Shown here: one piece after another, positions 51,918 through 62,138 of the stretch
Layout of the letters: each line of letters starts with the position of its first letter
Position numbering within the stretch: the first letter of the stretch is position 1
Assembly (NCBI GenBank): GCA_017515425.1
Contig: JAFWFU010000041.1
Coordinates: 1-64,000 of the forward strand
Origin: Mogibacterium sp.
GTDB taxonomy: Bacteria > Bacillota > Clostridia > Peptostreptococcales > Anaerovoracaceae
Direction of reading: 5' to 3'
Length of the DNA stretch: 64,000 nt
Translations under genes and position numbers: made by a program
The notes under the pieces: generated by a model
What the model saw: only the letters and a program-made list of their open reading frames with translations
The model's database searches: none
Told to the model about the DNA's origin: nothing

Positions 51918-54900
51918 ATGGAGCATATTTACGATATTAGCGTAATAATACCGGTTTACAATATAGAGGAATATTTGGAAGAGAGCCTGCAATGCCTGTT
52001 CAGACAGGGAGATGTGAGGCTCCAGGTTATTATGATAGATGACGGCTCTACCGATAACAGCGGAGAGATTGCGGAGAGATATAGCAGGGAATACGAAGGC
52101 TTTGAATGTTATCATGTGGAAAACGGCGGCTCAGGGCGTGCGAGAAATATCGGAAAGACGTATGCGAAGGGCAAATATATCGCCTATCTCGATTCGGACG
52201 ATATGTTCGCTGACGGTGCGCTCGAGATGATGTTCAAACGCGCGGAGGCGGACGGCAGCGATCTTGTGGTATGCAATTCCTGTCATTTCGATTCTGCGGG
52301 CTGCTTCGACTCCAAGCTGCATAAAAAGGTATTCAGAGATTTTGAGAGATTTAGTCATATCCGAAGAAATCCCAATTTGATATACGATACGACTAATTGG
52401 GATAAGCTCATTCGCAGGGACTTTTACGAGAGGCACGATTTCAAATGGCCCGAGGGGATTTTGTATCAGGACATTCCTTTGGCAATGCAGCTCCACTATT
52501 ATGCCAATCAGGTCTCAATGATTTACGATATGGGCTATTATTGGCGCGTCCGCGAGGGAGAAACGAAGTCGACCACACAGAATACAACCAAAATCAGAAA
52601 CCTCAGAGACAGGATTAAGGCACTCGACCTGGTTGATGAATTCTTCGATGAATGCTCTGCGGAGAGCTCAATCAGAGAGGCTAAGGCTTTCAAAGCCATA
52701 GGCACGGATATGCTGCTCTTTATAAACAAGCTGCATTATATGGATAGGGAGACCGCCGAGGAATTCGCTCAGAAAATAAGAGAGTATTTAGAGCGAGCCG
52801 TCGACGACAAAATGTATTCGAGGCTTAGACCTATAGACAGGCAAAAATACAGATATTTGAAAGCTCAGGATTTGGACGCTCTGATAAGGCTGCTGAATTA
52901 TGAGGACTATAAAAAGGCAGCCGTGACTGAAAGGGACGGCAGATTTTACGCCGAGCTTCCAAAGGATATATTCGGTGAGGAAGGTGGAGACTGCGACATT
53001 ACGGAAGAGCTGAAAAATGCAGAGCCGAAGCAAAGAGTTAAAGCGGTTAAAATGCGCGGAGATCTGATAGAGATAGATGCGCAGTTTTATACCGAAAGGG
53101 TAAATATTCGAAATGCCGAGGAGCAGCAGATAAGGGCTTTCCTATACTGCGATACTACGGGTGCGGAGACGGAGCTGAAATGCGTCCCCTCAGACGCCCA
53201 AGATCTGACGGAAAGAGAAAAGAGCAAGGCAGAAGAGGGCGGCATAGCTGGCGGCGCATATTATAATTATGACGGCACAGGGGCTCTCATCAGCATAGAT
53301 ATGAGCGACGCCTCGATGCTGGATAAGCATATAGGCAGGAACTTCATCTTCGTTGAGGTGGAGAACAGACTAGGGCGCAGCAGAACAGCCCTATACCCTG
53401 GCGCGAAGGTCAGAGGACAGTATTTCGGACGGACGAAGATTTCGGACGACAAGGCTATAAGCATAGCTCGCATACTGCCGGGAATCATGGCTGTCGACAT
53501 ATGCGAAAACCCCGTCCTGGCAGGTGAAGTGTCTGCGGAGAATGACAGGCTCGTCATCAGGCTGAATGCTCCCGTAGACGGCATAAGCGTTAAAGATGAC
53601 GATATATATATTCAAAATGACGGCATAGGCAGTCGAAACGACGATATTAGCGTTCAGAGTGACGGCGCAGACACCCAAAAGGAATTGAGTTCGGAGGGGC
53701 TTGAGATCGTTCAAGCCGAGGACGGCAGCTTTTATCTCGACAGAGGAAGTCTTGGAGAGTCAGCCGGTTATCTCTGCTATACGAAAAAGGACGGAAAGAA
53801 CCGCGGCAGGGTCTATTCAAGGGAAAAGCACGAAAGGATAGTCTTTTCGGGAGAGAAGGGCTTAGTCCTCAGCAATATTGACGGAAAGGGACTTCGCCTT
53901 CTGTCCGAGAGCGTATTTGCTGCGGTCTCAAAAGTCGTGGTAGACGGCAGCTCCTTTGATATGGAGACGGAGATATTTACCTGTGATGAGGAAGCAGTCG
54001 AGGCGAACAGAGCCGAGCTCTTCATACGCAGCGCAGGCTCTGACACGCCTAAAATCACGGACTCGGATATTATTATAATCGCGGATTCGTATATAGAGCG
54101 CGCGGAGGACGGCAGCGCGAAGGGCAGATTTGATATAGATATGGGCGAAGCTGCGGGCTTGCAGGATATGAGGAGCGAGATATTTGTCAGGCTCATGGAA
54201 GGCGATAAGGAGATTTGCCGCTCAAAACTGTTCTGCCCCGTGCCATGTAATAATAAGAGCATTGAATATGGAGATATGACTGTAAAGCTGAGGAGAAACG
54301 AGAGCCTCGTGCTTGAATGTATCATCAAGGGCGAAGGGGCTCAGGCGAACAGCGGCATGACGAATAGAGAGGTCTCGACGGACGGCATTGGAAAGGGTAT
54401 GAAGAAAAGCAGGGACATAATAAATGATAAGACGCTGAGCTTTTTGGTTAGGGCTCATGCGGATAGGAGCTCATTTAAGAAAGAGATAAAGACGACTGCG
54501 GCAAATCTCGCCAAATTCATCAGTGAATATCCGAAGGCGGAATGCGTGATAGTCTGCGACGTGGAAGAGGATAAGGGCAAGGCGGCGAAGGCGATCGGGA
54601 AAGAGATTATTGATAAAAAGGACGTCTCTTTCAGATTTGCCCTGGCGGCGGATATAGACGCCGAGACACTCGGAGAATATATAATGCTGCTCGAACAAGG
54701 CGACGAGCTCGGCATTAAGGCGTTTCGCCGCGAGATTAAGCGTATAGAAAAGGCTGGATATGAAATCTCTGCATTCAGCCCTGTGAAGAAGAATGTAAAG
54801 ATAGAGGACGCTATGTGCGAGGACAATCATTGGTCGTCGATATTCGTCCCGCCTTTTGATGAACTGACCGACCCGCATGGCGCGCTGATTAAGAGAAGTA

Positions 54901-56981
54901 TTGCAGGCAGCCTGAGAGATATGACTGCGGGGGACTATCGCAGCACGGAGGCTATCCTCAGAGCCGTGATGACGGCAGAGGGATTTTTGAGGATAGGGGA
55001 TTTACGCGCCCTAAAGACCAATCACCCCGAAGCTGTTGACTATAAGGTAGATGATGACTCCATAGAAAGACTTAGAGAGGAGTCTGTCAAAAGATTTGGC
55101 AGGGTCGAGGAATATCTGCAATTTATGATACTCTCGCTGCTCGGCAGGCAGACGGGAAGCGGCAGCCTCGACACCATACGCAGACATATTCAGCATATAG
55201 ACAACAAGCTGATAGCGGTATTCGACGAGCAGTATCTAATGCGAAATATTTGGCTGCTCGGATTAAAATACGGGAAGGAAATCCTTAAGGAAGCGAATAT
55301 CAACGACAATGGCGACATCGTATTTGATGACAGCCATATATGTGAGCTGAGGAGACTAAGATTCAGCATAGAGGTGACGGAGATAGAAAAAGGCGTGCTG
55401 ACCTTCGAGGGCAGGACGGATCTGCATATGCTGAAAGACAGCTACAAGGTATATCTGCTATCCTCAGAGGGCGAGAGAATTCCCGTGGAATTGTCGAACT
55501 TCCCGCCTTATGATGTGAACGATCCGGAGGGCGGCATTCTCTACCACGGAGAGGTCTTTAAGGTTTCCCTTCCTCTGAAATACGGCGAGTCATTCAGATT
55601 TTATCTCGAAGAGGAAGGCGGCAAAAGATTCATGCTGCTTCCGACCTTCTCGACGTATTCGCATTTCGCATTCAGGATTAAAAAGCTCACGGCTTCCATT
55701 GGAGGCTACAATATCAGGTATCAGGACGGGAATTTCCATGTCAGAAAGAGCACGAAGAGGCTTCGCATGGCTGACGAGATAGACTATATGAAGTATCTTA
55801 TCTCGGTAGGGAGACCGCTGATAGCCGCTTATCGCATACTCTATTATCTCGACAAATTCTTCTCGAGAAAGCCCGTGTGGATTGTTGCGGATAGACCTCA
55901 TATTGCGAACGACAACGGGGAGCATATGTTCAGATATTTGCAGACGACGGAGGCTGCGAAGAAGAATAATATCTACTTCCTGATAAGAGAGGACAGCCAG
56001 GACTATGAGAGGCTCCGCAAGACGGGCAAGGTGCTCAAATACGGAAGCCATAAGCATAAGATTAAATTCCTGAGAGCCCGCGTCATACTCTGCGCGGCGG
56101 CAAACGACCTCGCGATTAACGCCATGGGTAAGAGCCGTAAATTCTACAGGGATCTCTACGACTATAATTTCATATACCTGAGGCATGGGGTTTCGCATAA
56201 CGACCAAAGCAGTTGGATTCACAAGCTGAGAAAGAATATCAGCCTGCTCGTCGCCACTTGCAGACCCGAATACGAAGGTATTTTGAACGGCTACTACGGA
56301 TATACGGAGAAGGAAGTCCGGCTAACGGGGCTGCCGAGGTATGACAATCTCTACGACGAGAGCAAGAAGGAGATATTGATACTGCCGACATGGAGAAAGA
56401 ATTTGCAGGGAGACGTTGAATACAGGTCGTCCGAGAGAGACTATTCGGTGGACTTCGCCGACTCCGACTATTGCAAATTCTACAACGGGCTTATCAACAA
56501 CGAGAGGCTGCTGTCGGTCATGGAGGAATACGGATATACGGGCAAATTCTATCTCCACCCCGTATTCGAGAGGCAGTATAAGGACTTCAAATCGAGCAGT
56601 CTGATAAAGGTCGGGAAGGGAGTTGCGGACTATCAGGAGCTGTTCAGGCGCAGCGCGATAATGGTTACGGACTATTCGAGCGTGGCGTTCGACTTCGCCT
56701 ACCTCAAGAAGCCCGTGATTTACTCGCAGTTTGATGAAGAGGATTTCTACAGACATCATGCGTGGGGCAAAGGATATTTCACATATCGAAGGGACGCATT
56801 CGGACCTATTACGACCACGGTGGAAGAGACCGTAGATGAACTCATTTACTATATTAAGAATGATTGCAGAATGAAGGACGAGTATAGAGAGAAGGTGGAA
56901 AACTTCTTCGCATATACCGACAGGAATAATTGCAAACGAGTATATGATGCCGTCATGGAGCTTGAAAATGAAAGACGCTAA
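51918..56981 (+). CDS. GT2 glycosyltransferase fused to CDP-glycerol-type glycerophosphotransferase (TagF-like), 1687 residues
   Basis: Three parts are visible. Residues 1 to about 330 are a GT2 transferase (SVIIPVYNIEEYLEES, IDDGSTDNSG, LDSDD, EGILYQDIPL). The middle (about 340-1290) is long and divergent, with beta-rich segments, a short repeated acidic tract (DDDIYIQNDG, DDISVQSDG near 555-580) and a stretch near 850-1150 that may be a decayed second GT2 fold. The end (about 1318-1687) is a CDP-glycerol glycerophosphotransferase domain: VADRPHIANDNGEHMF, YLRHGVSHND, ILPTWRKNL, TDYSSVAFDFAYLKKPVIY. It probably builds a glycosylated glycerol- or alditol-phosphate polymer on the inner membrane face. 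No membrane helix. Overlaps the following related gene. Confidence 0.85.
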   Translation: MEHIYDISVIIPVYNIEEYLEESLQCLFRQGDVRLQVIMIDDGSTDNSGEIAERYSREYEGFECYHVENGGSGRARNIGKTYAKGKYIAYLDSDDMFADGALEMMFKRAEADGSDLVVCNSCHFDSAGCFDSKLHKKVFRDFERFSHIRRNPNLIYDTTNWDKLIRRDFYERHDFKWPEGILYQDIPLAMQLHYYANQVSMIYDMGYYWRVREGETKSTTQNTTKIRNLRDRIKALDLVDEFFDECSAESSIREAKAFKAIGTDMLLFINKLHYMDRETAEEFAQKIREYLERAVDDKMYSRLRPIDRQKYRYLKAQDLDALIRLLNYEDYKKAAVTERDGRFYAELPKDIFGEEGGDCDITEELKNAEPKQRVKAVKMRGDLIEIDAQFYTERVNIRNAEEQQIRAFLYCDTTGAETELKCVPSDAQDLTEREKSKAEEGGIAGGAYYNYDGTGALISIDMSDASMLDKHIGRNFIFVEVENRLGRSRTALYPGAKVRGQYFGRTKISDDKAISIARILPGIMAVDICENPVLAGEVSAENDRLVIRLNAPVDGISVKDDDIYIQNDGIGSRNDDISVQSDGADTQKELSSEGLEIVQAEDGSFYLDRGSLGESAGYLCYTKKDGKNRGRVYSREKHERIVFSGEKGLVLSNIDGKGLRLLSESVFAAVSKVVVDGSSFDMETEIFTCDEEAVEANRAELFIRSAGSDTPKITDSDIIIIADSYIERAEDGSAKGRFDIDMGEAAGLQDMRSEIFVRLMEGDKEICRSKLFCPVPCNNKSIEYGDMTVKLRRNESLVLECIIKGEGAQANSGMTNREVSTDGIGKGMKKSRDIINDKTLSFLVRAHADRSSFKKEIKTTAANLAKFISEYPKAECVIVCDVEEDKGKAAKAIGKEIIDKKDVSFRFALAADIDAETLGEYIMLLEQGDELGIKAFRREIKRIEKAGYEISAFSPVKKNVKIEDAMCEDNHWSSIFVPPFDELTDPHGALIKRSIAGSLRDMTAGDYRSTEAILRAVMTAEGFLRIGDLRALKTNHPEAVDYKVDDDSIERLREESVKRFGRVEEYLQFMILSLLGRQTGSGSLDTIRRHIQHIDNKLIAVFDEQYLMRNIWLLGLKYGKEILKEANINDNGDIVFDDSHICELRRLRFSIEVTEIEKGVLTFEGRTDLHMLKDSYKVYLLSSEGERIPVELSNFPPYDVNDPEGGILYHGEVFKVSLPLKYGESFRFYLEEEGGKRFMLLPTFSTYSHFAFRIKKLTASIGGYNIRYQDGNFHVRKSTKRLRMADEIDYMKYLISVGRPLIAAYRILYYLDKFFSRKPVWIVADRPHIANDNGEHMFRYLQTTEAAKKNNIYFLIREDSQDYERLRKTGKVLKYGSHKHKIKFLRARVILCAAANDLAINAMGKSRKFYRDLYDYNFIYLRHGVSHNDQSSWIHKLRKNISLLVATCRPEYEGILNGYYGYTEKEVRLTGLPRYDNLYDESKKEILILPTWRKNLQGDVEYRSSERDYSVDFADSDYCKFYNGLINNERLLSVMEEYGYTGKFYLHPVFERQYKDFKSSSLIKVGKGVADYQELFRRSAIMVTDYSSVAFDFAYLKKPVIYSQFDEEDFYRHHAWGKGYFTYRRDAFGPITTTVEETVDELIYYIKNDCRMKDEYREKVENFFAYTDRNNCKRVYDAVMELENERR

Positions 56982-58614
56982 AATGATATTCCAACCATGT
57001 GACATATTAAAAGAGACCGAGATATTCGCGACCGTGGAGTCGGTGTCGGCAGGGCGCGGAACGCTCAGACTTGGCGTGCTCTGCCCACCCTCGGATATTG
57101 AGTGGAAGCAGCTCGTAATCGGATATACCTATAAGATAGAGAGCGACAGAGAGGACTACTTAGTAGAGCCCGTATCAGTCAGTGAGAACGGCTTCGGCAT
57201 ATTGCTGGAATTTGTGATTGACGCGGAGGCTTTTCCCTTCAAGCCCACGAATTGGACTGTACGCATTGCAGGAGACAAGGACGGCGAGAAATATGCAGCC
57301 CGCATACAGTATACGCAGTTCAGACTCACGCCGGAAGAGCTATTGGCAGGGCAGTACAGGTGCACAGACAGCAAGGGTCATCTTCTGTATGCGCATAGAG
57401 TAAGGGGCAGCTATCTCGGGCTCAGATACCGCGAGATGACGCCTTATGATGATATGAAGATTAAAAAGCGCGAGGTAAAGGCGCAGGCGCTTGCGAAGAA
57501 GAATAAGAAGGAGCTAGAGAGAAAGGACATCTGTCTCATCTATGAGAAGAAATGCGCCAAGGCTCAGGACAATGCCTATTATCTTTTCAAATACTGCATG
57601 GATAACGATATGGAGAGCTATCTCGGCAAATCCATCTACTATGTAATCACAGAGGACTCGCCCGACAGGAAGAAGCTGGAGCCTTATGCGAATAATCTGA
57701 TTATATTCGGCAGCACAAAGCATATGGAATATATGCTGGCGAGCACACTCCTCATAAGCGCGGACTCGAAAAGCCACGGCTATATATGGCAGTATGACCG
57801 TTCAATCATAGGTAACAAAATGGGAGAGAAGAGATTTATATTCCTCGGTCATGGCGTGCTGGCGCTTAAAAAACTGAATGATAGCTTCCCCGCAGAGCGC
57901 ATGAATGCTGTTCTGACGACGGTCACATCAGACGCCGAGGCGGATATAGTCATCAGAGAGCTCGGTTATACGAAGAGTCAGGCTGTCGTAACAGGATATG
58001 CGAGGTTCGACGCCCTCGAGGATAAATCTCAGGACTATAGGGAGATACTCATAATGCCGACGCATAGGAAATGGCTCTTCGGCGTTGACAGAACGACCTT
58101 CATGGAGAGCGAATACTATAGGCGGTATATGGAGCTGATAAATTCGCCGGAGCTGACAGCCCTTCTCAGGGAGAACGATCTGACGGCTAATTTCTATCTC
58201 CACCCGTCGATATGCGAGCATTTTGACGCCTTCTCCTCATCTGATGATAGGGTGAAATTGGTGCCTATGGGCTCTGTTCCTCTGGACGATTTGCTGATGA
58301 AGTGCAGGCTCTTAGTCTCGGACTATTCGTCCGTATGCTGGGATCTCTACTATATGGGAAAGCCCGCAGTTTTCTATCAGTATGATGTGCCAGAATATAT
58401 GGATACATGGGGCAGCTATATCGATCTTGAGAAAGACACACCGGGCCCCAGAGCAGAGGAGCTCGGCGAACTGATTGAGCATATAAGAGGCAGCATAGAG
58501 CGCGGCTTCAAACTCGACGACTATTGGGCTTCGAAAAGAGAGCAGCATTTCAGATATATAGACAGGGACAACTGCAAACGCATTTGTGAAGTAATAAAGG
58601 AAAGGGGTCTCTAA
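56968..58614 (+). CDS. CDP-glycerol:glycerophosphate glycerophosphotransferase, TagB/TagF-like
   Basis: 548 residues from ATG 56968 (RBS GGAG). The longest frame begins at 56944, and either start overlaps the end of the previous gene. An N-terminal beta-rich domain (about 1-150) precedes the catalytic GT-B domain with FLGHGVLALKKLND, the catalytic-His HG motif, IMPTHRKWLF, FYLHPSICEHF and VSDYSSVCWDLYYMGKPAVFYQYD. It transfers polyol phosphate from a CDP-polyol to a growing chain. Together with the 1687-residue enzyme it may alternate addition of two units. No CDP-glycerol synthase (TagD) is in view. Confidence 0.87.
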   Translation: MKDAKMIFQPCDILKETEIFATVESVSAGRGTLRLGVLCPPSDIEWKQLVIGYTYKIESDREDYLVEPVSVSENGFGILLEFVIDAEAFPFKPTNWTVRIAGDKDGEKYAARIQYTQFRLTPEELLAGQYRCTDSKGHLLYAHRVRGSYLGLRYREMTPYDDMKIKKREVKAQALAKKNKKELERKDICLIYEKKCAKAQDNAYYLFKYCMDNDMESYLGKSIYYVITEDSPDRKKLEPYANNLIIFGSTKHMEYMLASTLLISADSKSHGYIWQYDRSIIGNKMGEKRFIFLGHGVLALKKLNDSFPAERMNAVLTTVTSDAEADIVIRELGYTKSQAVVTGYARFDALEDKSQDYREILIMPTHRKWLFGVDRTTFMESEYYRRYMELINSPELTALLRENDLTANFYLHPSICEHFDAFSSSDDRVKLVPMGSVPLDDLLMKCRLLVSDYSSVCWDLYYMGKPAVFYQYDVPEYMDTWGSYIDLEKDTPGPRAEELGELIEHIRGSIERGFKLDDYWASKREQHFRYIDRDNCKRICEVIKERGL

Positions 58615-60038
58615 TGCTCTTTTCATCGAATATATTTCTTTTCTTTTTTCTGCCGGCGGTGCTGTTCATATACTATGTTTTCTTCGGGAAGAGCAGAGCA
58701 TTTCAGAACGCTTTCCTCTTCTTTTCGAGCCTGTTTTTCTATGCCTGGGGAGAGCCGAAATTCGTGCTCGTTATGGCAGGCTCGATAGTGATGAATTGGC
58801 TTATCGGCTATATGATAGGAAGGGACGAGAAGAGAGCGACCCGCGCCAAGACTGCGCTTGCCATAGGCGTTGCGGCAAACCTATTAGTCATATTCGTTTT
58901 CAAATATCTGATGTTTACCATGGGGAATATCAATCTCCTCTTCGGTATCGACCTCTCCATACCCGTCATAGAGCTGCCGATAGGAATATCCTTCTTCACA
59001 TTCCAATCCATGTCATATCTGGTGGACGTGTATAGGAATGACGGAAGAATGCAGAGAAACCTCATAAATGTCGGACTCTATATAGCCTTCTTCCCGCAGC
59101 TGATTGCAGGACCTATCGTGAGATATAATTCCATTGACGAGCAGATAGGCACAAGGCAGGAGTCCGTGCAGCTTTTCTCCGAGGGAGTGGAGAGATTTAT
59201 AATAGGATTGGCGAAGAAAGTCATCATAGCCAATACCATGGCTACTGTCGCCGACTTCGCATTCGACAACCCCGAGGGGCTATCCGCCCTTTTGGCATGG
59301 CTCGGTGCGGCGGCATATACAATGCAGATATATTTCGATTTCAGCGGATATTCAGATATGGCGATAGGTCTGGGGCGAATGTTCGGATTTGAGCTCGAGG
59401 AGAACTTCAACTATCCATATATCTCCAAGTCAATCACGGAATTTTGGCGCAGATGGCATATGTCGCTAGGCACATGGTTCAGAGACTATCTCTATATCCC
59501 GTTGGGCGGCAACCGCACGAAGAGCAAGGCGAGGCATATATTTAATATCTTCGTCGTATGGCTTTGCACGGGAATTTGGCATGGAGCGAATTGGACCTTT
59601 ATCGGCTGGGGGCTGATGTATTTCGTTCTGCTGATATTTGAAAAGAATACGGGCTATGATGTGGCGGACAAAGAGGGCAGACATCATCTGATAAAGCATA
59701 TCTATACCATGCTCTTTGTCATCTTCGGGTGGGTGCTGTTCAGAGCGGAGAGCATTTCGGCGGCGGCTGAATATATGAAAGCCATGGCAGGCATGGGCTG
59801 CCCGCTCATAAACGACGGATTTCTTGAGTATTTCAGGCAGAGCGCAGTCTATCTGATAATGGCGATTATCGGCTCTACTCCTCTCGTCAGCCGAATACTG
59901 AAAAAACGTGACGCGAATACAGGGGCGGGAAAAGTTCTCACTGTGGTGACGGCACTATATTTAATCGGAATATTTATCGTATCGGTGTCCTTTATAGTGA
60001 AGGATACATATAATCCGTTCATATATTTCAATTTCTAA
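58614..60038 (+). CDS. MBOAT O-acyltransferase, AlgI/DltB/PatA-like
   Basis: A 474-residue polytopic membrane enzyme with about eleven helices. Motifs are PIGISFFTFQSMSYLVDVYR, FFPQLIAGPIVRY, QIYFDFSGYSDMAIGLGRMFGF, ITEFWRRWHMSLGTWFRDYLYIPLGGNR and the catalytic His in CTGIWHGANWTF. Such proteins pass acyl groups across the membrane for O-acylation of exported polymers. The next gene encodes a DHHW/AlgJ-like partner, as in alginate and cell-wall acetylation pairs. The start overlaps the previous stop (TAATG). Confidence 0.92.
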   Translation: MLFSSNIFLFFFLPAVLFIYYVFFGKSRAFQNAFLFFSSLFFYAWGEPKFVLVMAGSIVMNWLIGYMIGRDEKRATRAKTALAIGVAANLLVIFVFKYLMFTMGNINLLFGIDLSIPVIELPIGISFFTFQSMSYLVDVYRNDGRMQRNLINVGLYIAFFPQLIAGPIVRYNSIDEQIGTRQESVQLFSEGVERFIIGLAKKVIIANTMATVADFAFDNPEGLSALLAWLGAAAYTMQIYFDFSGYSDMAIGLGRMFGFELEENFNYPYISKSITEFWRRWHMSLGTWFRDYLYIPLGGNRTKSKARHIFNIFVVWLCTGIWHGANWTFIGWGLMYFVLLIFEKNTGYDVADKEGRHHLIKHIYTMLFVIFGWVLFRAESISAAAEYMKAMAGMGCPLINDGFLEYFRQSAVYLIMAIIGSTPLVSRILKKRDANTGAGKVLTVVTALYLIGIFIVSVSFIVKDTYNPFIYFNF

Positions 60039-60042
60039 TAAG

Positions 60043-60090
60043 GCGAAGAAGCATATCAGACGATTAGAAAATGCGAAGGAGCATATCAGA
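60043..60090. repeat. Direct repeat, 18-mer twice with a 30-base period
   Basis: GCGAAGAAGCATATCAGA (60043-60060) recurs as GCGAAGGAGCATATCAGA (60073-60090), 17 of 18 identical, in the 61-base gap between the acyltransferase and its partner. Confidence 0.7.
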
Positions 60091-60099
60091 TATAGCAGT

Positions 60100-61278
60100 A
60101 TGAAAAAGATTTTTCAGATTATCACGGCTTGCATATTCATCTTCCTGATGACGGCGACGGGTGCGGCGACCCTCTATAATTCGCGTGCGGTCATTAAGGG
60201 ATTTGCCAAGGAGAGGCCCAAGGACGGCTATCGCACAGCCGTAGAGGGAATGATACTAGATAATTTTGCCGAAAAGACGGAGTGGATAAATATAAACGGA
60301 CTCTTCCACCGCCTCATGGGGACTACGATAGTAAGGGATAATGACTATATAGTCTATAAGCTCTCAAACGGGCAGATAATATATGATTTGCCTAAGCGCG
60401 ATATGACTAAACATGCAGCCCGCGTCAAGGCTCTTGATGAGGCAGTCCGCGATATGGGTATTGAATTTATGTATGTCCAGCTTCCTTTCAAGGCGAAGGA
60501 CGACAGCTATATGCCGCTCGGCACGCATGGCAACGGCAATGAGAATGCAGACCAAATGGTAAGCCTGCTGAGAGAGCAGGGCGTCAATACCCTAGATATA
60601 CGAGAGCTCTTCGAGGAACAGGGCAGGGATTGGACGGAGCAGTTCTACAATACCGACCACCATTGGAGAGAAACCACGGCTTTTTGGGCTGCCGGAGAGA
60701 TAATGAAGAAGATGAAAAACGATATGGGGGTTGACTATAGCGAAGAGTATTATGACGAGGATAGCTACGAGCTGATTCGCTACGACAATTATATGCTCGG
60801 TGCGGTCGGGCGCAGGACGGGCAAATTCTACGCGGGGCTCGACGACTTCGTCCTCTTCAAACCCAAATACGACACGGATTTCGTATTCAAGGCGAGGGGG
60901 AATAAAAAGAAGGACAGTCTGGAGCGAAGCGGCAGTTTTTACGACACCATGTATATATGGGAGAATTTAGAGAAGAGGGCGGATTTCGACAGGAATACAT
61001 ATAGCACATATACGGGCAAGAATTTCTCGCGGATAGATATTACTAATAAGAAGGCGAACAATGGACTCCGCATTCTGATAGTAAGAGAGTCGTTCACCTG
61101 CGCTCTGCTGCCCTTTATAGCGGTGAACGCCGAGCATGTTACGACGGTCGATTTGAGGCATTATAAGGACAAGAGCATTCCGGAGCTCTGCGAGGAAGTC
61201 AAGCCGGATATAGTATTAGTCAATTATAATCCGAGCGCATTCGGCAAGGAGCAATTCAACTTCTTTAACGAAATATGA
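60100..61278 (+). CDS. DHHW/AlgJ-AlgX-like O-acylation partner, membrane anchored
   Basis: A 392-residue protein with one N-terminal membrane helix (about 5-25) and an outer SGNH-type domain. TDHHWRETTAFWAAGEIM is the DHHW signature, carrying the catalytic Asp-His pair, and ILIVRESFTCALLPFIAV takes the place of the nucleophile segment (family Ser in DSF/ESF). In such pairs the MBOAT protein exports the acyl group and this protein transfers it to polymer hydroxyls. Context suggests the polymer is the teichoic-like chain. The RBS is weak. Confidence 0.85.
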   Translation: MKKIFQIITACIFIFLMTATGAATLYNSRAVIKGFAKERPKDGYRTAVEGMILDNFAEKTEWININGLFHRLMGTTIVRDNDYIVYKLSNGQIIYDLPKRDMTKHAARVKALDEAVRDMGIEFMYVQLPFKAKDDSYMPLGTHGNGNENADQMVSLLREQGVNTLDIRELFEEQGRDWTEQFYNTDHHWRETTAFWAAGEIMKKMKNDMGVDYSEEYYDEDSYELIRYDNYMLGAVGRRTGKFYAGLDDFVLFKPKYDTDFVFKARGNKKKDSLERSGSFYDTMYIWENLEKRADFDRNTYSTYTGKNFSRIDITNKKANNGLRILIVRESFTCALLPFIAVNAEHVTTVDLRHYKDKSIPELCEEVKPDIVLVNYNPSAFGKEQFNFFNEI

Positions 61279-61291
61279 TATACTTTTAGCC

Positions 61292-62101
61292 ATGATTAAG
61301 ATAATAAAACTGATAATTGAAGAACATAGGGAATTTCGCAGTCAGATAATGATGCTCGCGAAATCCGATCTTATCGCAACATATAGAGGAGCCGCACTCG
61401 GCTGGGCGTGGGCGTTCGTAAAGCCGATCATTCATCTGGCAGTATTTTGGTTTGCCTTTACGGTAGGGCTTAGGCATGGTAAGCCTGTCAACGGGTTTCC
61501 ATACCTGCTTTGGCTTATGGCGGGATTTCTGCCTTGGTTCTATATGCGCGATATGATTACGGGCGGTGCAAGCTGCATTCGAAAATACAAGCATTTGGTG
61601 ACGAAGATAAAATTCCCGATTTCCATAATCCCTACATTTACCAGCATTTCCAATTTTGCGGTTCATATAGCGATAACGACCGTAACCATAATAGTATTCT
61701 GCCTATTTGGGAAATTCCCGGATATATACTATCTGCAGATACCATTCTATATGCTGCTGATGTTCGTATTCTATGAGGCATGGAGTCTCTTTGCAGGAAT
61801 GCTCTCGTCTGTGAGCGTGGACTTCCTGAACTTGGTTAAATCCTTTGTGCAGGCGCTCTTTTGGATGTCGGGAGTCATATACAATGTGGACAAGATTCAC
61901 AATCCGACGGTGCGTGTGATACTCAAATTCAACCCGATTACGGTAATTTCGGGCGGATACAGAAAGGCGTTCATCTATAAGGAATGGTTCTGGGAGGACA
62001 AGGTGGAGCTCTTGGGCTATACCACGACATTTACGGTGGTATTCCTCTTGGCTCTTTGGGCTTATAGCAAACTGAGGAAAGAAATCCCCGACGTGCTGTA
62101 G
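61292..62101 (+). CDS. ABC transporter permease for polymer export, TagG/Wzm-like
   Basis: A 269-residue integral membrane protein of the ABC-2 type with six helices. The amphipathic start (ELIIEEHREFRSQIMMLAKSDLIATYRGAALGWAWAFVKP region) is typical of TagG/Wzm, and LFWMSGVIYNVDKI and FNPITVISGGYRKAFIY follow. It forms the membrane channel that flips the undecaprenyl-linked polymer. No clear Shine-Dalgarno precedes the ATG, so translation may be coupled to the gene ending 13 bases upstream. Confidence 0.88.
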   Translation: MIKIIKLIIEEHREFRSQIMMLAKSDLIATYRGAALGWAWAFVKPIIHLAVFWFAFTVGLRHGKPVNGFPYLLWLMAGFLPWFYMRDMITGGASCIRKYKHLVTKIKFPISIIPTFTSISNFAVHIAITTVTIIVFCLFGKFPDIYYLQIPFYMLLMFVFYEAWSLFAGMLSSVSVDFLNLVKSFVQALFWMSGVIYNVDKIHNPTVRVILKFNPITVISGGYRKAFIYKEWFWEDKVELLGYTTTFTVVFLLALWAYSKLRKEIPDVL

Positions 62102-62138
62102 GACGGCAGTTTAATACGGCGGACAGATCGCTGATGTG

